Shown here: positions 1 through 8,658 of the stretch, in pieces
Layout: the number at the start of each line of letters is the position of its first letter
Position numbering within the stretch: the first letter of the stretch is position 1
Assembly (NCBI RefSeq): GCF_002556545.1
Contig: NZ_CP022685.1
Location: 6,674,001-6,738,000 of the forward strand
Direction of reading: 5' to 3'
DNA from: Streptomyces formicae
GTDB taxonomy: Bacteria; Actinomycetota; Actinomycetes; Streptomycetales; Streptomycetaceae
Length of the DNA: 64,000 bases
Notes under the pieces: generated by a model
What the model saw: the letters and a program-made list of their open reading frames with translations, nothing else
Databases searched by the model: none
What the model was told of the DNA's origin: nothing
Made by a program: the position numbers and the translations under genes

Positions 1-108
1 GGGTGGCTCGGGGGGTGGAGGGGGTGTTGTCGTCGCGGGAGTGAGGTTGCTGGCGGGGGCGCCTTGGGCGGGGGGTGCGCCTTGGGTTCGGTTGTGGGGC
101 GGGGCCGC

Positions 109-200
109 GGGGGTATGTGCGTACTCGCCGTCCCAGAGCATTGCTAATGGGTTTGCTTCCGTGCCTCGTTCACTGATGTGCTCCGTGCGCACATACCCCC
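109..200. repeat. 13-bp perfect inverted repeat with 66-nt spacer
   Basis: The left arm GGGGGTATGTGCG (109-121) is repeated as its exact reverse complement at 188-200. The 66-nt spacer is less GC-rich than its surroundings and contains TTGCTAATGGG. The arms could bind a regulator or form a cruciform. No gene abuts it inside the window, so its role is unknown. Confidence 0.7.
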
Positions 201-244
201 ACGTCCCCTCGGCCGCGCTCGCGGCTGCGGCCCGGCGGGGGCGG

Positions 245-274
245 GCCCCTTCAGGGGCGCGGGGAACTGCGCGA
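245..274 (+). repeat. Dispersed Streptomyces repeat, copy 1
   Basis: A short hairpin (GCCCCTTCAGGGGC) is followed by GCGGGGAACTGCGCGA. The same 30-nt block recurs at 436-465 and, inverted, at 42428-42457 and 56653-56682. All four copies lie in intergenic DNA. Confidence 0.8.
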
Positions 275-299
275 ACCCCCGTGTGCCGCCGCGCCGGGC

Positions 300-530
300 G
301 TGGGGATGATGCCGCCACCTCCCCCACGCACCTCGCGCGGTGGTGGTGGGGGAGAGGCCGCCGCCTCCCCCACCCGCCCTCGCGCGGTGGTGGCGGGGGA
401 GAAGCCGCCACCTCCCCCACCCACCCCGCGCGGTGGCCCCTTCAGGGGCGCGGGGAACTGCGCAAAACCCCCGTGTGCCGTCGCGCCAGACGTGGGGAAG
501 AGGCCCCCACCTCCCCCACCCACCCGGCAG
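300..530. repeat. Degenerate array of hairpin-forming repeats
   Basis: CCGCCACCTCCCCCAC-like blocks begin near 309, 363, 408 and 503. They alternate with CGCGCGGTGGTGG and GGTGGGGGAGA blocks (near 336-353 and 383-400), giving a spacing of roughly 45-55 nt for the first units. Each C-rich block can pair with the following G-rich block. The units are diverged and no conserved spacers are present, so this is not a CRISPR array. Confidence 0.65.
436..465 (+). repeat. Dispersed Streptomyces repeat, copy 2
   Basis: This is the same hairpin plus GCGGGGAACTGCGCAA block as the copy at 245-274, with one substitution near the 3' end. It lies inside the hairpin-repeat array. Confidence 0.8.
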
Positions 531-681
531 GGCCCCGCGCGAAACCCCGGGGCGCCGCGCCCTGTGCCCACGGTGCCGAGAAAGGGAAGTCCCGCCCAGA
601 GCCCCAGGCACTGGCACGTGGCGGATACTCTGGAAAGCGACCTGTCAGCCCGCCCCCCAGATCCGAGGATTCGCGACCGCC

Positions 682-2235
682 GTGTTCGATACTCTCTCCG
701 ACCGCCTCGCAGCGACATTCAAGAACCTCCGGGGCAAGGGCCGCCTGTCCGAGGCGGACATCGACGCCACGGCGCGCGAGATCCGCATCGCCCTGCTCGA
801 GGCGGACGTCGCCCTTCCCGTGGTCCGCGCCTTCATCAAGCAGATCAAGGAGCGCGCGGCCGGCGCCGAGGTCTCCCAGGCGCTCAACCCCGCCCAGCAG
901 GTCATCAAGATCGTCAATGAGGAGCTCATTGGCATTCTGGGCGGCGAGACCCGGCGCCTGCGGTTCGCGAAGACCGCGCCGACGGTCATCATGCTCGCGG
1001 GTCTGCAGGGTGCGGGTAAGACGACCCTCGCGGGCAAGCTCGGCCTCTGGCTGAAGAGCCAGGGCCACTCCCCGCTCCTCGTCGCGTGCGACCTCCAGCG
1101 GCCGAACGCCGTGAACCAGCTGAGCGTGGTCGCCGAGCGCGCGGGCGTCGGCGTCTACGCCCCGCAGCCGGGCAACGGCGTCGGCGACCCGGTGCAGGTG
1201 GCCAAGGACTCCATCGACTTCGCCAGGACCAAGCAGTACGACGTCGTCGTCGTCGACACCGCGGGTCGCCTCGGCATCGACCAGGAGCTCATGCAGCAGG
1301 CCGCGGACATCCGCGACGCGGTCAGCCCCGACGAGGTCCTGTTCGTCGTCGACGCGATGATCGGTCAGGACGCGGTCAACACCGCCGAGGCATTCCGGGA
1401 CGGCGTCGGCTTCGACGGCGTGGTCCTGTCGAAGCTCGACGGTGACGCCCGAGGCGGTGCCGCGCTCTCGATCGCGCAGGTCACCGGGCGCCAGATCATG
1501 TTCGCGTCGAACGGCGAGAAGCTCGACGAGTTCGACGCGTTCCACCCGGACCGCATGGCGTCCCGCATCCTCGGCATGGGCGACATGCTCACGCTGATCG
1601 AGAAGGCCGAGCAGACCTTCTCGCAGCAAGAGGCCGAGAAGATGGCCTCGAAGCTCGCCTCCAAGAAGGGGCAGGACTTCACGCTTGACGACTTCCTGGC
1701 CCAGATGGAGCAGGTCAGGAAGATGGGCAGCATCAGCAAGCTGCTCGGAATGATGCCCGGCATGGGGCAGATCAAGGACCAGATCAACAACCTCGACGAG
1801 CGCGACGTCGACCGCACGGCCGCCATCATCAAGTCGATGACGCCCGGCGAGCGCCAGGAGCCGACGCTCATCAACGGCTCGCGGCGTGCGCGCATCGCCA
1901 AGGGCTCGGGCGTCGAGGTCAGCGCCGTCAAGAACCTGGTGGAGCGGTTCTTCGAGGCGCGGAAGATGATGTCCCGCATGGCCCAGGGCGGCGGCATGCC
2001 GGGTATGCCCGGGATGCCGGGCATGGGCGGTGGCCCCGGCAAGCAGAAGAAGAAGCAGAAGCAGGCCAAGGGCAAGCAGCGCTCCGGCAACCCGATGAAG
2101 CGCAAGCAGCAGGAGCAGGAGGAGGCCACGCGCCGCGAGCAGGGCGGTCAGCCCGGCGGCGCCTTCGGTCTCCCGGGCGGCCAGGCCGGGCAGGACTTCG
2201 AGCTGCCGGACGAGTTCAAGAAGTTCATGGGCTGA
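682..2235 (+). CDS. ffh: Signal recognition particle GTPase Ffh
   Basis: Ffh binds 4.5S RNA and signal sequences on nascent chains and delivers ribosomes to FtsY at the membrane. The 517-aa product has the N domain (residues 1-90), a G1 loop GLQGAGKTT at 107-115, the DTAGR and TKxD-like (SKLDGD) GTPase motifs, and a Met-rich M domain. It ends in a Met/Gly and Lys-rich tail (MPGMPGMPGM, then KQKKKQKQ). I chose GTG at 682 because FDTLSDRLAATF is the usual Ffh N-terminus; the frame stays open far upstream without coding character. A hairpin terminator follows. Confidence 0.96.
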   Translation: MFDTLSDRLAATFKNLRGKGRLSEADIDATAREIRIALLEADVALPVVRAFIKQIKERAAGAEVSQALNPAQQVIKIVNEELIGILGGETRRLRFAKTAPTVIMLAGLQGAGKTTLAGKLGLWLKSQGHSPLLVACDLQRPNAVNQLSVVAERAGVGVYAPQPGNGVGDPVQVAKDSIDFARTKQYDVVVVDTAGRLGIDQELMQQAADIRDAVSPDEVLFVVDAMIGQDAVNTAEAFRDGVGFDGVVLSKLDGDARGGAALSIAQVTGRQIMFASNGEKLDEFDAFHPDRMASRILGMGDMLTLIEKAEQTFSQQEAEKMASKLASKKGQDFTLDDFLAQMEQVRKMGSISKLLGMMPGMGQIKDQINNLDERDVDRTAAIIKSMTPGERQEPTLINGSRRARIAKGSGVEVSAVKNLVERFFEARKMMSRMAQGGGMPGMPGMPGMGGGPGKQKKKQKQAKGKQRSGNPMKRKQQEQEEATRREQGGQPGGAFGLPGGQAGQDFELPDEFKKFMG

Positions 2236-2255
2236 GCCTTCGACGAGTTCGAGCC

Positions 2256-2283
2256 GGGGCGTCCCTCTGCGGAGGGGCGCCCC
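2256..2283 (+). terminator. Terminator-like hairpin after ffh
   Basis: GGGGCGTCCCTC (2256-2267) pairs with GAGGGGCGCCCC (2272-2283) across a TGCG loop, with one G-U pair. There is no T-tract, as is common in Streptomyces. It separates ffh from the FtsH-type gene. Confidence 0.7.
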
Positions 2284-2337
2284 GAGCGCGTTCCGGGAGC
2301 GGGTGCCCTGCTGTGTTTTGTGACGTAACGTCCGAAT

Positions 2338-4272
2338 ATGAGCAACCCTGTGCCGCCGCGCCAGGCGCCCGATCAGCCGTGGCGCTCCGAGGGCGCGCCC
2401 CCGCCCGAGCCCACGCCACCGCCGAAGAAGAAGATGCCGGGTGGCTGGGGGAGTCTGATCCTGACGGCTCTGATCGTCTATCTCATCGCCAACCTCGTGC
2501 TGTCCTTCTTCAACGACGGCGACGAGCCGACCATCTCGTACACGGAGTTCAGCAAGCAGGTCGACTCCGGCAACGTCACGAAGATCTACGCCAAGGGCGA
2601 CGCGATCCAGGGGCAGCTCAAGAAGGAGCAGCCCAAGCCGGACGGTGACAAGGGCGACTACACCAAGTTCACGACGCAGCGCCCCGCCTTCGCCGACGAC
2701 AAGCTCTGGGACGACCTGACCAAGCACAAGGTCACCGTCACCGCCGAGCCCGTGGTGCAGGAGCGCAGCTTCCTCTCCAACCTGCTCATCTCGCTCGCCC
2801 CGATGCTGCTGCTCGTGGTGCTCTGGATCTTCATCGCCCGGCGGATGAGCGGGGGCATGGGCGGCGGTGGCGGCATGCTCGGGCGCAAGACGCCGCCCAA
2901 GCCGGTCGAGCTGGAGCCCGGCGCGAAGCGGACGACGTTCGCGGACGTCGCGGGCATCGACGAGGTCGAGGGCGAGCTCAACGACGTCGTCGACTTCCTC
3001 AAGAACCCCGACGCCTATCGCACGATGGGCGCCAAGATGCCGCGCGGCGTGCTCCTCGCGGGCCCGCCGGGCACCGGCAAGACGCTGCTCGCGCGCGCCG
3101 TCGCGGGCGAGGCGGGCGTGCCCTTCTTCTCGGCCTCCGCCTCGGAGTTCATCGAGATGATCGTGGGCGTCGGCGCCTCGCGGGTGCGCGAACTCTTCGC
3201 CGAGGCCCGCAAGGTCGCCCCTTCGATCATCTTCATCGACGAGATCGACACCATCGGGCGCGCGCGGGGCGGCGGCAGCGGGATGGGCGGGCACGACGAG
3301 CGCGAACAGACCCTGAACCAGATCCTCACCGAGATGGACGGCTTCTCCGGCTCGGAGGGCGTCATCGTGCTGGCCGCCACCAACCGTGCCGACATCCTCG
3401 ACCCCGCCCTCACCAGGCCGGGACGGTTCGACCGCGTCGTCAACGTCTCGCCGCCCGACCGCGGCGGCCGCGAGGCCATCCTCAAGATCCACACGCGCGC
3501 CATTCCGCTGGCCGACGACGTCGACCTCGCCCAGGTCGCCCGTACGACCCCGGGCATGACCGGCGCCGAGCTCGCCAACCTCGCCAACGAGGCCGCCCTG
3601 CTCGCGGTCAAGCGCAAGCAGCGGCAGGTCACGCAGTCCGACCTCTCCGAGGCCATGGAGAAGGTCCAGCTGGGCGCCGAGCGGCCGCTGGTCATGCCGG
3701 AGGAGGAGCGCAGGCGCACGGCGTACCACGAGAGCGGTCACGCGCTGCTCGGGATGCTCCAGCCCGGCGCCGACCCGGTCCGCAAGATCACGATCGTGCC
3801 GCGCGGCCGGGCCCTGGGCGTCACCCTCTCGACCCCGGACTCCGACAAGTACGCCTACACGGAGGATTACCTTCGGGGCCGAATCATCGGTGCCCTAGGA
3901 GGCATGGCCGCCGAACACGTCGTCTACGGAGTCATCACCACCGGCGCCGAGAACGACCTGGAGCAGGTCACCAACATCGCGCGCGGCATGGTCGGCCGCT
4001 GGGGCATGAGCGAACGGGTGGGCCGCCTCTCGGCCCTCCCGAACGACGCGCAGCAGGCCTACGGGCTCGCGGCCGCCCCGGAGACCCTCGACGCCATCGA
4101 CGGCGAGATGCGACGGATCGTCGACGAGTGCTACGACAGCGCCTGCCGTCAGCTCAGGGAACACCGAGGGCAACTGGACGACCTGGCTGCGGCGCTGCTG
4201 GAGAACGAGACGCTGGAGGAGGCGCAGGCGTACCGGGTCGCGGGCGTCACGCGGATGACCAAGGACAGCTGA
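2338..4272 (+). CDS. FtsH-type AAA+ zinc metalloprotease
   Basis: This is a membrane-anchored ATP-dependent protease of family M41. The 644-aa chain has a Pro-rich N-terminus, a membrane helix near 37-58, an extracytoplasmic domain, and a second helix near 148-168. Then come Walker A GPPGTGKT (242-249), Walker B IIFIDE (297-302), the second region of homology ending RPGRFDR (360-366), and the zinc site HESGH (464-468). The pore loop reads EMIVGVG at 273-279, where FtsH normally has EMFVGVG, so the aromatic pore residue is replaced by Ile275. That suggests altered substrate pulling. It may be the second FtsH-like protein of Streptomyces rather than the housekeeping one; this is inference. A 10-nt duplication spans the stop codon. 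Confidence 0.9.
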   Translation: MSNPVPPRQAPDQPWRSEGAPPPEPTPPPKKKMPGGWGSLILTALIVYLIANLVLSFFNDGDEPTISYTEFSKQVDSGNVTKIYAKGDAIQGQLKKEQPKPDGDKGDYTKFTTQRPAFADDKLWDDLTKHKVTVTAEPVVQERSFLSNLLISLAPMLLLVVLWIFIARRMSGGMGGGGGMLGRKTPPKPVELEPGAKRTTFADVAGIDEVEGELNDVVDFLKNPDAYRTMGAKMPRGVLLAGPPGTGKTLLARAVAGEAGVPFFSASASEFIEMIVGVGASRVRELFAEARKVAPSIIFIDEIDTIGRARGGGSGMGGHDEREQTLNQILTEMDGFSGSEGVIVLAATNRADILDPALTRPGRFDRVVNVSPPDRGGREAILKIHTRAIPLADDVDLAQVARTTPGMTGAELANLANEAALLAVKRKQRQVTQSDLSEAMEKVQLGAERPLVMPEEERRRTAYHESGHALLGMLQPGADPVRKITIVPRGRALGVTLSTPDSDKYAYTEDYLRGRIIGALGGMAAEHVVYGVITTGAENDLEQVTNIARGMVGRWGMSERVGRLSALPNDAQQAYGLAAAPETLDAIDGEMRRIVDECYDSACRQLREHRGQLDDLAAALLENETLEEAQAYRVAGVTRMTKDS

Positions 4273-4300
4273 GGACGGCTGAGGGCCGCCGAGGTCGTGG

Positions 4301-5173
4301 CTACTTCGTGCGCGCGATCAGGTACCGGAAGACGTTAGGCATCCACACCGTCCCGTCCCTACGCCGGTGCGGATGCAGTGCCTCCGCGAGTTCCTTGTCG
4401 ACCTGCGCCTGGTCCGTGGCGCCCACGGCCGCGTCGAAGAGGCCCGTCGAGAGCAGCCCGCGGGCCGCGCTCTCCACGTCCGCGTACCCGAAGGGGCACG
4501 CGACGCGTCCCGAGCCGTCCGGTTTGAGGCCCGCCCGGTGGGCCACCTCCTCCAGGTCGTCCCGGAGCGCGGGGCGCCAACTGCCCGTGCTCCGGAGCGG
4601 GTCGGCGAGCTTGGTCGCCACCCGCAGGACCGAGGAGGTCGCACAGCGCTCCGGAGGCCCCCATCCGACGAGCACCACCGGGGTGCCGCGGGCGGCGAGC
4701 GGAGCGGCGGCCCCCAAGAGGGTCGAGAGCCCTTCGGAGTCGCCCGCCACGCAGCCGATCGGATGGAAAGCGGTCACCAGGTTGTACGGGAGGGCGTCCG
4801 GGCTGCCCGCGGCGGCCGCGACGTCAGAGGGGCCGCCCTCGACGAGCCGCGTGTCGGTACGCGCGCGTACGCCCCCCGCGGCGTCCGGCAGCAGGCGTTC
4901 GCGCGCGAGGGAGAGCCGCTCGGGCGCCGAGGGGTCGACGCCGGTGACCGCGGCGCCCCGCGACGCCGCCATCAGCAGGGCGAGGCCGGATCCACAGCCG
5001 AGGCCGAGGAGCCGGGTGCCGGTGCCCACTTCGAGTCGTTCGTAGACCGCTTCGTAGAGCGGGACCAGCATCCGTTCCTGAATCTCCGCCCAGTCACGCG
5101 CGCGTGCCCACAGGTCCACACGAGGGGTCGCGCTCGCATGGAGGTGGTGCGAATGCACGAGCGTTGGTGTCAT
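4301..5173 (-). CDS. Class I SAM-dependent methyltransferase
   Basis: The product is 290 aa. The SAM-binding motif I is LLGLGCGSGLALLMA near residues 53-67, followed by the acidic VTGVDPS end of strand 2. The rest fits a Rossmann-fold methyltransferase of the UbiE/Methyltransf_11 kind. The substrate is unknown. I placed the start at ATG 5173, giving MTPTLVHSHHLHAS, because GGGG lies about 10 nt upstream; the frame opens 46 codons earlier without coding character. The gene is convergent with the FtsH-type gene and divergent from the prolyl-tRNA synthetase, so the two may share a promoter region (5174-5390). Confidence 0.8.
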   Translation of the reverse strand: MTPTLVHSHHLHASATPRVDLWARARDWAEIQERMLVPLYEAVYERLEVGTGTRLLGLGCGSGLALLMAASRGAAVTGVDPSAPERLSLARERLLPDAAGGVRARTDTRLVEGGPSDVAAAAGSPDALPYNLVTAFHPIGCVAGDSEGLSTLLGAAAPLAARGTPVVLVGWGPPERCATSSVLRVATKLADPLRSTGSWRPALRDDLEEVAHRAGLKPDGSGRVACPFGYADVESAARGLLSTGLFDAAVGATDQAQVDKELAEALHPHRRRDGTVWMPNVFRYLIARTK

Positions 5174-5390
5174 CGAAAGCGCCCCAATCCGCCGAGAGTT
5201 ACTGCCGTGCCGGAATTCAACGGTTCGTCCGCCCCCGTGTAGTGCGCTCGCACTCCCCCCGTATGCCAGAGAACTCCGCATCCGTCGTGGAGTCCAGGGG
5301 TTGTGGGCCAATGCTTGCGTGCCACCGTTGTGCGCCCCCTGGGCGATATTCGTTCACGCCCTTCGAGGGCTCGCCCCTACGATGCGCGCC

Positions 5391-6806
5391 ATGGCCAAAA
5401 CACCCGTTCTCACGCCGCGTGCGGACGATTTCCCGCGCTGGTACCAGGATCTGATCAACAAGGCCGAGCTGGCCGACAACGGCCCGGTGCGCGGCACCAT
5501 GGTGATCCGACCGTACGGGTACAGCCTGTGGGAGCGGATGCAGCAGGACATGGACGCGCGCATCAAGGCGACCGGCACCCAGAACGCGTACTTCCCGCTC
5601 CTCATCCCGCAGTCGTACCTGACCAGGGAGGCCGAGCACGTCGAGGGCTTCGCGCCGGAGCTCGCCGTCGTCACGCACGGCGGCGGCAAGGAGCTGGAGG
5701 AGCCGGTCGTCGTCCGCCCCACCTCGGAGACGATCGTCAACGAGTACTTCTCCAAGTGGGTGCAGAGCTACCGCGACCTGCCCCTGCTGATCAACCAGTG
5801 GGCCAACGTGGTCCGCTGGGAGCTGCGCCCGCGCCTGTTCCTGCGCACCTCGGAGTTCCTCTGGCAGGAGGGCCACACCGCCCACGCGACGTACGAGGAC
5901 GCCAGGGACTTCGCCGCCCGCATCCACCGCGACGTCTACGGAGACTTCATGCGCGAGGTCCTCGCCATGGACTTCGTGCTCGGCCGCAAGACCGCCAAGG
6001 AGCGTTTCGCGGGCGCCGTCAACACGCTCACGCTCGAAGGCATGATGGGCGACGGCAAGGCCCTCCAGCTCGGCACCAGCCACGAGCTCGGCCAGAACTT
6101 CGCCCGCGCCTTCCACACCCAGTACCTGTCCAAGGAGGGCAAGCAGGAACTGGTCTGGCAGACCTCCTGGGGCAGTACGACGCGGATGGTCGGCGCCCTG
6201 GTGATGATGCACGGCGACGACAACGGCCTGCGCGTGCCGCCCAGGCTCGCGCCCGTCCAGGTCGTCGTCCTCGCCATCAAGGGCGACGACGCCGTACTCG
6301 CCAAGGTCCGCGAGATCGGCGACACCCTGCGGGCCGCCGGTCTCCGCGTCCAGGTCGACGACCGCACGGACACCCCCTTCGGGCGTCGCGCCGTCGACTG
6401 GGAGCTCAAGGGAGTGCCGGTCCGCGTCGAGGTCGGCCCGCGCGACCTGGAGAACGGCACCGCGATGGTGGCCCGCCGCATTCCCGGAGGCAAGGCACCG
6501 GTCGCCATCGACGCTCTCGCCGCGCTGCTGCCCGCCGCCCTCGAGGAGGACCAGGCGCTGCTGCTCACCCAGGCCCGCGAGCGCCGCGAGTCCCGCACCG
6601 CGGACGTCGGCACCCTGGAGGAGGCGGTGGAGGCCACCGCGGCGGGCAACTGGGCGCGCATCCCCTGGGCCGTGCTCGGCGAGGAGGGCGAGGCCGCGCT
6701 CGCCGAGCACTCCGTGACCGTACGGTGTCTGGTCGCCGATGACGGGGCGGTGCCGGACGCCGACGAGACCCCGGGTAACGTCGCCCTCGTGGCCCGCTCC
6801 TACTGA
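5391..6806 (+). CDS. proS: Prolyl-tRNA synthetase, short archaeal/eukaryal-type
   Basis: This class II synthetase charges tRNA-Pro with proline. The 471-aa protein has the RPTSE segment at 109-113, motif 2 from RWELRPRLFLRTSEF (142-156) onward, QTSWGSTTRMVGA and a motif 3 region with MMHGDDNGL. It lacks the large insertion domain of the usual bacterial ProRS (about 570 aa), so it belongs to the ProS type 3 group. I chose ATG 5391 (MAKTPVLTPRADDFPRWY); the frame opens upstream at 5301 without coding character. Streptomyces generally also have a long bacterial ProRS near nusA, outside this window, so this may be a second copy. Confidence 0.93.
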   Translation: MAKTPVLTPRADDFPRWYQDLINKAELADNGPVRGTMVIRPYGYSLWERMQQDMDARIKATGTQNAYFPLLIPQSYLTREAEHVEGFAPELAVVTHGGGKELEEPVVVRPTSETIVNEYFSKWVQSYRDLPLLINQWANVVRWELRPRLFLRTSEFLWQEGHTAHATYEDARDFAARIHRDVYGDFMREVLAMDFVLGRKTAKERFAGAVNTLTLEGMMGDGKALQLGTSHELGQNFARAFHTQYLSKEGKQELVWQTSWGSTTRMVGALVMMHGDDNGLRVPPRLAPVQVVVLAIKGDDAVLAKVREIGDTLRAAGLRVQVDDRTDTPFGRRAVDWELKGVPVRVEVGPRDLENGTAMVARRIPGGKAPVAIDALAALLPAALEEDQALLLTQARERRESRTADVGTLEEAVEATAAGNWARIPWAVLGEEGEAALAEHSVTVRCLVADDGAVPDADETPGNVALVARSY

Positions 6807-6870
6807 GGAGGGCGCCTCCGGTACCAGCGCACTCCGGCGGGGCTCGTACGCCCGCCCCGACCACACGAGT

Positions 6871-6901
6871 CCCGGCGCGAGGGGTTGCCCTACGCGCCGG
6901 G
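6871..6901. terminator. Inverted repeat after proS
   Basis: CCCGGCGCG (6871-6879) and CGCGCCGGG (6893-6901) form a 9-bp stem with a 13-nt loop in the 261-nt gap after proS. It is a plausible terminator. Confidence 0.5.
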
Positions 6902-7022
6902 GCGTACGCGCCACTACGTACCGGCTTGGTGCGAGCTGTGAGGCTTCTCCGCAGATCAGCGCACCCGCCCTCGTCCGGACGCATCAACGGCAACTGACGG
7001 GTACGTGCAAATTATTTGAGAT

Positions 7023-7046
7023 GCCCCGGAATGGAACCCCCGGGGC
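7023..7046 (+). promoter_or_regulatory. Leader hairpin before the SprT-like gene
   Basis: GCCCCGG (7023-7029) pairs with CCGGGGC (7040-7046), 21 nt upstream of the GTG start at 7068. It may be a leader structure or a terminator stem. No other regulatory motif was recognised. Confidence 0.4.
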
Positions 7047-7067
7047 TTCCGGCTCGTTGTTCACGAC

Positions 7068-7664
7068 GTGAGCACGACACCACCTGTTCTCGCCGCAGAG
7101 CTGGCACAGGCGTGGGCCGACATTCAGCGGCACCACCCCGAGCTGCCCGACCTTGCCGCGCCCGAATCCCTGATCGGAGAGTCGTCGTCCGCCTGCGGCG
7201 CCGAGCTCTCCTTCGAGCGACTGCTTCACGAGGCAGTCCATGGCATCGCCGCCTCGCGCGGCGTACGCGACACCTCACGTGCGGGCCGCTATCACAACCG
7301 CAGATTCCTGGCGATCGCCGAGGAGTTGGGCCTCGACCACTCCGAGGAGCCGCACCCGAGCAGCGGCTTCTCGCTGGTCACGCTCAACCCCGAGGCGAAG
7401 AAGCGCTACCGGCCGACGATCGAGCGGCTCCAGCGTGCCCTGAAGGCGCACACGGCGGCGACGACCGCGGACACCGGACGCAGTTTCCGGGGCCCGGCCG
7501 CGCGGCACGGCTCCTCCGGGGGCGGCGTGCGCGTGAAGGCGGTCTGCGACTGCGGGCGCAATGTCCGCGTCGTGCCGTCCGTGCTCGCCCAGGCGCCGAT
7601 CATGTGCGGCGGCTGCGGCAAGCCGTTCCGCATCCCGGAGGCGATCGGCGCGGGCGTGGGCTGA
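7068..7664 (+). CDS. SprT-like zinc metalloprotease-type protein
   Basis: The product is 198 aa. It has a zinc-peptidase helix HEAVH (54-58), a later His in RYHNRRF (His76) that could be the third ligand, and a C-terminal zinc ribbon with paired CxC and CxxC motifs (CDCG and CGGC). This is the layout of SprT/Spartan-like proteins, which act on DNA-protein crosslinks in other organisms. Its role in Streptomyces is not established. It starts at GTG 7068 and ends 190 nt before rpsP, separated by a strong hairpin. The family call is fairly firm; the substrate is not. Confidence 0.75.
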   Translation: MSTTPPVLAAELAQAWADIQRHHPELPDLAAPESLIGESSSACGAELSFERLLHEAVHGIAASRGVRDTSRAGRYHNRRFLAIAEELGLDHSEEPHPSSGFSLVTLNPEAKKRYRPTIERLQRALKAHTAATTADTGRSFRGPAARHGSSGGGVRVKAVCDCGRNVRVVPSVLAQAPIMCGGCGKPFRIPEAIGAGVG

Positions 7665-7670
7665 GCTGGA

Positions 7671-7703
7671 CCGGGGCGGCCGAACCGGGTTCGGCCGCCC
7701 CGG
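7671..7703 (+). terminator. Terminator hairpin between the SprT-like gene and rpsP
   Basis: A perfect 15-bp stem, CCGGGGCGGCCGAAC (7671-7685) with its complement at 7689-7703, closes on a 3-nt loop. It lies just after the stop codon and insulates rpsP. Confidence 0.85.
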
Positions 7704-7854
7704 CGGCGTATGGCACAATGGCTAGCTGTACTCGACAGCCGCATAGGACCCCTCTCTCCTCCGGCTGACGCGTCCATCGGGCACTCGAGTACCGCAACCC
7801 CACGCGGCATCGTCGTTGTGCCCACCCACGTCAAGACCAGGAGACACCACTCCC

Positions 7855-8304
7855 GTGGCAGTCAAGATCAAGCTGAAGCGTCTGGGCAAGATCCGTTCGC
7901 CTCACTACCGCATCGTCGTCGCCGACTCCCGTACCCGCCGTGACGGCCGGGCCATCGAGGAGATCGGTCTGTACCACCCGGTGCAGAACCCCTCGCGCAT
8001 CGAGGTCAACTCGGAGCGTGCCCAGTACTGGCTGTCCGTCGGCGCCCAGCCGACCGAGCCGGTCATGGCCATCCTGAAGCTCACCGGTGACTGGCAGAAG
8101 CACAAGGGCCTGCCGGCCCCGGCGCCGCTGCTCGTCGCGGAGCCCAAGGACAAGCGCGCCGCGTTCGAGGCCTTCACCAAGGGTCTCGAGGGCGACGACG
8201 CCAAGGGCGAGGCCATCACCCAGAAGGCCAAGAAGGCTGACAAGAAGACGGACGAGGCCGAGGCTTCTCCGTCGGCGTCCGCCGCTGAGTCGACCGAGGC
8301 CTGA
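7855..8304 (+). CDS. rpsP: 30S ribosomal protein bS16
   Basis: bS16 stabilises the 16S rRNA 5' domain during 30S assembly. The 149-aa protein begins [12 protein letters not shown] and contains the typical GLYHP..NP segment. It has a Lys/Asp/Glu/Ala-rich C-terminal tail of about 40 residues, longer than in most bacteria but usual in actinomycetes. The GTG start at 7855 is preceded by AGGAG at 7839-7843; the open frame starting at 7816 is leader. It heads the classic rpsP-KH-rimM-trmD-rplS cluster. Confidence 0.96.
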   Translation: MAVKIKLKRLGKIRSPHYRIVVADSRTRRDGRAIEEIGLYHPVQNPSRIEVNSERAQYWLSVGAQPTEPVMAILKLTGDWQKHKGLPAPAPLLVAEPKDKRAAFEAFTKGLEGDDAKGEAITQKAKKADKKTDEAEASPSASAAESTEA

Positions 8305-8306
8305 GC

Positions 8307-8546
8307 ATGCTCGAGGAGGCTCTCGAGCACCTCGTGAAGGGCATCGTCGACAACCCCGACGACGTGCAGGTGGCCTCGCGCAACCTGCGTCGCGGACGCG
8401 TGCTCGAGGTCCGGGTCCACCCCGACGACCTCGGCAAGGTGATCGGCCGTAACGGCCGCACCGCGCGCGCTCTGCGTACCGTCGTGGGCGCCATCGGCGG
8501 CCGCGGTGTCCGCGTCGACCTCGTCGACGTGGACCAGGTTCGCTGA
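8307..8546 (+). CDS. KH-domain RNA-binding protein (KhpA/YlqC type)
   Basis: This 79-aa protein is a single KH domain with the GRNGRTARALRTVV loop-helix that grips single-stranded RNA. KhpA-type proteins bind many RNAs and, in Gram-positives, affect growth and division; they lie between rpsP and rimM in most actinobacteria. ATG 8307 is 2 nt after the rpsP stop, so translation is probably coupled. A 14-nt palindromic unit GGTTCGCTGAACCG containing the stop codon is duplicated exactly at 8537-8550 and 8551-8564. Confidence 0.93.
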   Translation: MLEEALEHLVKGIVDNPDDVQVASRNLRRGRVLEVRVHPDDLGKVIGRNGRTARALRTVVGAIGGRGVRVDLVDVDQVR

Positions 8547-8596
8547 ACCGGGTTCGCTGAACCGACAGGGTTCACAGAATCACAGCAGCACCGGCT

Positions 8597-8632
8597 CGGG
8601 CCGGGGAGGGCTTACGAGCCGTCCCCGGCCCG
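8597..8632 (+). promoter_or_regulatory. Strong hairpin between KH gene and rimM
   Basis: CGGGCCGGGGAGGG (8597-8610) pairs with CCGTCCCCGGCCCG (8619-8632) around an 8-nt loop, with one mismatch. In the middle of the ribosomal operon it may act as a partial terminator or an RNA-processing site that sets rimM-trmD levels. Confidence 0.6.
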
Positions 8633-8658
8633 TAGTCGTTGGATGAGGAGAGAACGCA

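Larger units (their letters stand above)
1..681. other. Long non-coding region upstream of ffh
   Basis: I see no credible gene here. The open frames lack Streptomyces codon bias, and the long ones are read-outs of GC-rich repeats. The stretch holds a 13-bp inverted repeat (109-121 and 188-200), two copies of a dispersed Streptomyces repeat, and a small array of hairpin-forming repeats (about 300-530). The last 80 bases before 682 presumably carry the ffh promoter. I could not fix a -35/-10 pair with confidence. Confidence 0.7.

Noticed and set aside
300..530. Possible CRISPR array
   Set aside because: Units are diverged, self-pairing and without unique spacers. No cas genes are nearby.
442..3741. 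1099-codon open frame on the minus strand opposite ffh and the FtsH-type gene
   Set aside because: It is an antisense shadow caused by high GC. It has no domain, and the plus-strand genes explain the codon pattern.
7704..7854. Possible tRNA-like sequence before rpsP
   Set aside because: The small CTGT/ACAG stem is not part of a cloverleaf. No T-loop GGTTCRA motif was found in place.
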